A DNA stretch of 64,000 bases from Rhizobium sp. Root708 (GTDB taxonomy: Bacteria > Pseudomonadota > Alphaproteobacteria > Rhizobiales > Rhizobiaceae): NCBI RefSeq assembly GCF_001429725.1, contig NZ_LMHV01000041.1, positions 62,001 to 126,000 on the forward strand, written 5' to 3'. The notes under the pieces were generated by a model. It did no database searches, was not told the origin of the DNA, and worked only from the letters and a program-made list of their open reading frames with translations. Shown here in pieces: positions 61,076-64,000 of this stretch. How positions within the stretch are numbered: position 1 is the first letter of the stretch; each line of letters starts with the position of its first letter. The translations under genes were made by a program, and so were the position numbers.

Positions 61076-62119
61076 TTACCCCATCACGATCTGCAGCTTC
61101 ACGTCGTCGGGACGGGCCTCGACCGCGCGATCGAAGGCCTTGATGGAATCCTCGAAGCCGAATGTATCCGAGATCAGCGGCTTCAGATCGACACGGCCGG
61201 AGCCGAGCAGCGCAATCGAGCGTTCGTATTGGTGCGCATAGCGGAACACCGTCTCGATGCGGATTTCCTTGGTCGACGCCGTCGACACATCGAAACCAAC
61301 AGGATTGACCGGCAGGCCGACGGCAACGATGACGCCGCCCGGTCTCGGCAGCTCCATGATGGTTTCCCAGGCCTTCGGCGAGCCGGAGCATTCGAAGATC
61401 ACATCGGCGCCCCAGCCGTCGGTCAGGCGCGCGACTTCCTCGACGAGGCGTTTCTCGCGGATATTGACCGGGATGACGCCCTGATACTGCGCGGCGATGT
61501 CGAGCTTCGGCTGCGCAAGGTCCGCGACGACAGCGCGAGCGCAGCCACCGGCAAGAGCGGCGATCGCCACCATCGTTCCGATCGGGCCGGCACCGAGGAC
61601 AACGGCGGTGTCGCCGGGGGCGATCTTCGCCTTCGTCGCGGCCTGCATGCCGACCGCGAAGGGTTCGACCATGGCGCCTTCGGCAAAGCTGACATTATCG
61701 GGGAGCTTGTAGGTGTAATTGGCGGGATGGACGACCTCCGATGTCAGCACGCCGTGAACAGGCGGCGTCGCCCAGAAGGTGACGGCGGGGTCGACGTTAT
61801 ACATGCCGAGCCGGCTCGCCTTGGAATTGGGATCGGGAATGCCGGGCTCCATGCAGACGCGGTCGCCGACCTTGAGATGCGTCACGCCTGCGCCGACCTC
61901 GACAACGGTGCCGGCGGCTTCGTGGCCGAGCACCATCGGTTCGTTGACGACGAAGGGACCAATCTTGCCGTGGGTGTAATAATGGACATCGGAACCGCAG
62001 ACGCCGACCGTGTGGATCTTGATCTTCACCTGGCCGGGACCGGTATCCATCGGCAGGTCGATATCACGGAGCGCGAGTTCATGCTGGCGCTCGAGCACCA
62101 GGGCGCGGACTTTGGCCAT
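61076..62119 (-). CDS. Zinc-dependent polyol (xylitol/sorbitol-type) dehydrogenase
   Basis: A 347-residue medium-chain dehydrogenase. Catalytic zinc ligands are in [13 protein letters not shown] (Cys), [16 protein letters not shown] (His-Glu), and a further Glu in [12 protein letters not shown]. The NAD motif is [20 protein letters not shown]. The structural-zinc cysteine loop of sorbitol dehydrogenases is absent: the stretch [20 protein letters not shown] has none, as in rhizobial xylitol dehydrogenases. The ATG at 62119 is the start. It is read divergently from the PTS IIA gene. Confidence 0.9.
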   Translation of the reverse strand: MAKVRALVLERQHELALRDIDLPMDTGPGQVKIKIHTVGVCGSDVHYYTHGKIGPFVVNEPMVLGHEAAGTVVEVGAGVTHLKVGDRVCMEPGIPDPNSKASRLGMYNVDPAVTFWATPPVHGVLTSEVVHPANYTYKLPDNVSFAEGAMVEPFAVGMQAATKAKIAPGDTAVVLGAGPIGTMVAIAALAGGCARAVVADLAQPKLDIAAQYQGVIPVNIREKRLVEEVARLTDGWGADVIFECSGSPKAWETIMELPRPGGVIVAVGLPVNPVGFDVSTASTKEIRIETVFRYAHQYERSIALLGSGRVDLKPLISDTFGFEDSIKAFDRAVEARPDDVKLQIVMG

Positions 62120-62455
62120 TGTTCTGTTTCCTTCCCGTTGCCTCCCCGCGCCGATCAAATCGACGCGCCTTTGGGAGGACTATAAGACCCGAAGCGCTCG
62201 AAATTCAATCGCGCCCTTCTGGCTTTTGCCCACGAAACGATGAATTGCTCGAAATCTGACGTTTCACGAAGGGCTGCGGCATTTATGCCTCCTTTATATT
62301 TCCCGACCCCACACCCCCTCGACCATTTACCCGAATTGAACATATGAACGACTGAACGTTGCGCGGGAACTTCAGTTTCCAGCAAGCGCGCCCGGATAAA
62401 CCTGCGACGATTGCGCGAGCCATCGCGTGGCCATGCAGACGAGCAGAGAATTTCT
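62120..62455. other. Divergent intergenic region, polyol dehydrogenase versus PTS IIA
   Basis: 336 bases. An inverted pair GAAACG/CGTTTC separated by about 24 bases (around 62235-62270) could serve a regulator of the dehydrogenase. Near the PTS gene there is a GGGAACTTCAGTTTCC imperfect palindrome (about 62369-62384). No gene is seen. Confidence 0.4.
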
Positions 62456-62911
62456 ATGGACTTCACGAAGATCATTCAGCCGGAGCATGTGTTCATCGGC
62501 GTTTCCGCAACGACAAAGTGGCGCGGGCTGCAAGCGATCGCGGAAAAGGCATCGCGTGCATTCGGGATCGAGGAAAAGACGATCCTTCATGCCTTGGAAA
62601 GCCGCGAAAGCCTGGGCTCGACCGGGATCGGCAACGGCGTCGCCGTGCCGCATGCGGTCGTGGAGGGAATGGCCCATCCGCGCGGACTGCTGCTGCGATT
62701 TGCCAAGCCGGTGGATTTCGAAGCCGTCGACGACCTGCCGACCGACATCGCCTTTGCGCTCCTCTTTGGCGAGGCGCAGCGCGGCGAGTATCTGAACGCG
62801 CTGGCAGCGATTGCCCGCCAGTTGCAGTCGCCTGGAATCCTCATGGCGATGCGCAAGGCAAAGACTTCGGAGGAACTCTACTCCGATTTCCTGGCCGACT
62901 CCCGCACCTGA
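62456..62911 (+). CDS. PTS IIA (PtsN/fructose-type) protein
   Basis: A 151-residue EIIA of the fructose/nitrogen family. The phosphorylation histidine is in STGIGNGVAVPHAVVEGMAH, the standard EIIA(Fru) context, followed by FAKPVDFEAVDDLPTDIAFA. There is no neighbouring IIB/IIC gene, and a second EIIA beside the usual ptsN is common in rhizobia, so it is probably a regulatory phospho-carrier. The ATG at 62456 is the start; an upstream frame from 62411 exists but is not needed. Confidence 0.88.
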   Translation: MDFTKIIQPEHVFIGVSATTKWRGLQAIAEKASRAFGIEEKTILHALESRESLGSTGIGNGVAVPHAVVEGMAHPRGLLLRFAKPVDFEAVDDLPTDIAFALLFGEAQRGEYLNALAAIARQLQSPGILMAMRKAKTSEELYSDFLADSRT

Positions 62912-63090
62912 CAGCCGCGCATCGGTCTCGTGCTTCCCCAGGCAGTCACCAGGGGTGCGAGCAAGTTCATTTCAAAAGTCGGCCCGAAATGGCACTCCAT
63001 TCCGGCTGGCAGCCGCGGAACAGAAACAATCTTCGTTTCATTATACGACCAACTTGGTAGAGTTTGGCTCACGAACGAAGGAGGTTCCCG

Positions 63091-64000
63091 ATGAAATCAG
63101 TACGGATCACGCGGCTTCTGGCAGCCGCGGTTTTTGCAGGCAGCGTAGCAATCAGCGCTGCGGCGCCCGCATTCGCGGACCAGACCCTCTTGAACGTTTC
63201 CTACGATCCGACGAGGGAACTCTACAAGGATTTCAACGCAGCGTTCGCGAAGAAGTGGCAGGCGGACACGGGCGAAGCGGTTACGATCCAGGCGTCGCAT
63301 GGCGGATCTGGCGCACAGGCTCGCTCGGTGATCGACGGGCTTGAGGCCGATGTCGTGACGCTGGCGCTCGAAGGCGACATCGACGCGATCGCCAAGAAGA
63401 CCGGCAAAATCCCGGCCGACTGGAAGACCAAGTTCCCGAACAATTCCACGCCCTACACCTCGACGATCGTCTTCCTCGTCCGCAAGGGCAATCCGAAGGG
63501 CATCAAGGACTGGGGCGATCTGGTCAAGGACGACGTCCAGGTCATCACGCCGAACCCGAAGACCTCGGGCGGCGCTCGCTGGAACTTCCTGGCTGCCTGG
63601 GCATGGGCGAAGCAGGCCAATGGTGGCGATGACGCCAAGGCTCAGGAATACGTCACCAAGCTGCTTCAGCACGTTCCGGTTCTCGATACCGGCGCGCGCG
63701 GCGCGACGACGACCTTCGTACAGCGTGGCCTGGGCGACGTGTTGCTTGCCTGGGAAAATGAGGCCTACCTCTCCCTCGAAGAGCTCGGACCTGACCAGTT
63801 CGAGATCGTGACGCCGAGCTTCTCGATCCGCGCGGACCCGCCGGTTGCGATCGTCGACGGCAACGTCGACAAGAAGGGCACCCGCAAGGTGGCCGAAGCC
63901 TACCTCAACTATCTTTATTCCGACGAAGGTCAGAAGATCGCCGCCAAGCACTTCTACCGTCCGTTCAAGCCGGAAGCCGCCGATCCTGCGGATATCGCCC
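63091..64000 (+). CDS. Sulfate ABC transporter binding protein (Sbp/CysP), 3' end cut
   Basis: The first 303 codons of a periplasmic sulfate/thiosulfate-binding protein (usual length about 330-345). The signal peptide is [20 protein letters not shown] with cleavage near AFA-DQ. Mature motifs: [40 protein letters not shown] (sulfate-binding loop), [39 protein letters not shown] and [17 protein letters not shown]. The ATG at 63091 has GAAGGAGG upstream. Permease and ATPase genes are expected beyond the window. Confidence 0.95.
   Translation, partial: MKSVRITRLLAAAVFAGSVAISAAAPAFADQTLLNVSYDPTRELYKDFNAAFAKKWQADTGEAVTIQASHGGSGAQARSVIDGLEADVVTLALEGDIDAIAKKTGKIPADWKTKFPNNSTPYTSTIVFLVRKGNPKGIKDWGDLVKDDVQVITPNPKTSGGARWNFLAAWAWAKQANGGDDAKAQEYVTKLLQHVPVLDTGARGATTTFVQRGLGDVLLAWENEAYLSLEELGPDQFEIVTPSFSIRADPPVAIVDGNVDKKGTRKVAEAYLNYLYSDEGQKIAAKHFYRPFKPEAADPADIA

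Overview
The window comes from a GC-rich alphaproteobacterium, almost certainly a member of the Rhizobiaceae (Rhizobium/Ensifer/Shinella/Agrobacterium type). The pointers are a glnII glutamine synthetase II preceded by a divergent gstI-like small gene (DUF2735), a NadQ-type NAD regulator, an HWE-family histidine kinase, a DUF1127 micro-protein, two small RNAs with repeated anti-Shine-Dalgarno hairpin loops (the rhizobial alpha-r14/NfeR1 pattern), and many ABC importers with LysR regulators. I see no rRNA, tRNA, CRISPR array, insertion sequence or phage module. It reads as ordinary chromosomal or chromid sequence with a few accessory islands.

Left part (1-13.4 kb): the NAD operon nadQ-nadA-nadB, with a tandem pair of matching palindromes between nadQ and nadA. 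Then a convergent XRE regulator and a five-gene block, all on the minus strand: a SARP/BTAD-TPR regulator, an unannotated 44-residue peptide gene with a good ribosome binding site, a YcaO cyclodehydratase, a TfuA partner and an 89-residue unknown. This looks like a compact RiPP (modified peptide) locus and is my first candidate for an undescribed system. It is followed by glnII with a sigma54 promoter, gstI, a flavoprotein and panB/panC.

Centre-left (13.6-26.3 kb): a 12.7-kb minus-strand unit of three genes coding for 107, 2157 and 1927 residues. I recognise no family in any of them. The two giant proteins lack signal peptides and obvious catalytic motifs. They are beta-rich, with a roughly 480-residue helical/coiled-coil stretch in the first. 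An AT-rich 0.4-kb upstream region precedes the unit. This is the second candidate system.

Centre (26.7-45.7 kb): housekeeping and stress genes (a J-domain protein, a Tim44-like protein, a YbaK deacylase, GlpR, a luciferase-like oxidoreductase, a BON protein), the two anti-SD sRNAs 7 kb apart, a proXWV-type betaine importer, a multi-PAS HWE kinase, a 2OG-Fe(II) oxygenase, the ahpC-ahpF-oxyR peroxide-defence unit, an SDR protein lacking the canonical catalytic residues, an EamA exporter and an mmsB-like dehydrogenase.

Right part (45.7-64 kb): a branched-chain amino-acid ABC importer in the order binding protein-livG-F-H-M, followed by a 31-codon remnant of a GMC oxidoreductase. Then a LysR regulator with gcdH, an MltF-like periplasmic lytic transglycosylase, a DUF4126/mercuric-reductase-like pair, divergent ampC/ampR, a DUF4242-adenylate cyclase fusion, a GNAT acetyltransferase, a xylitol-dehydrogenase-like enzyme, a PTS IIA protein and the start of a sulfate-binding protein. 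nadB and the sulfate-binding gene are cut by the window edges.
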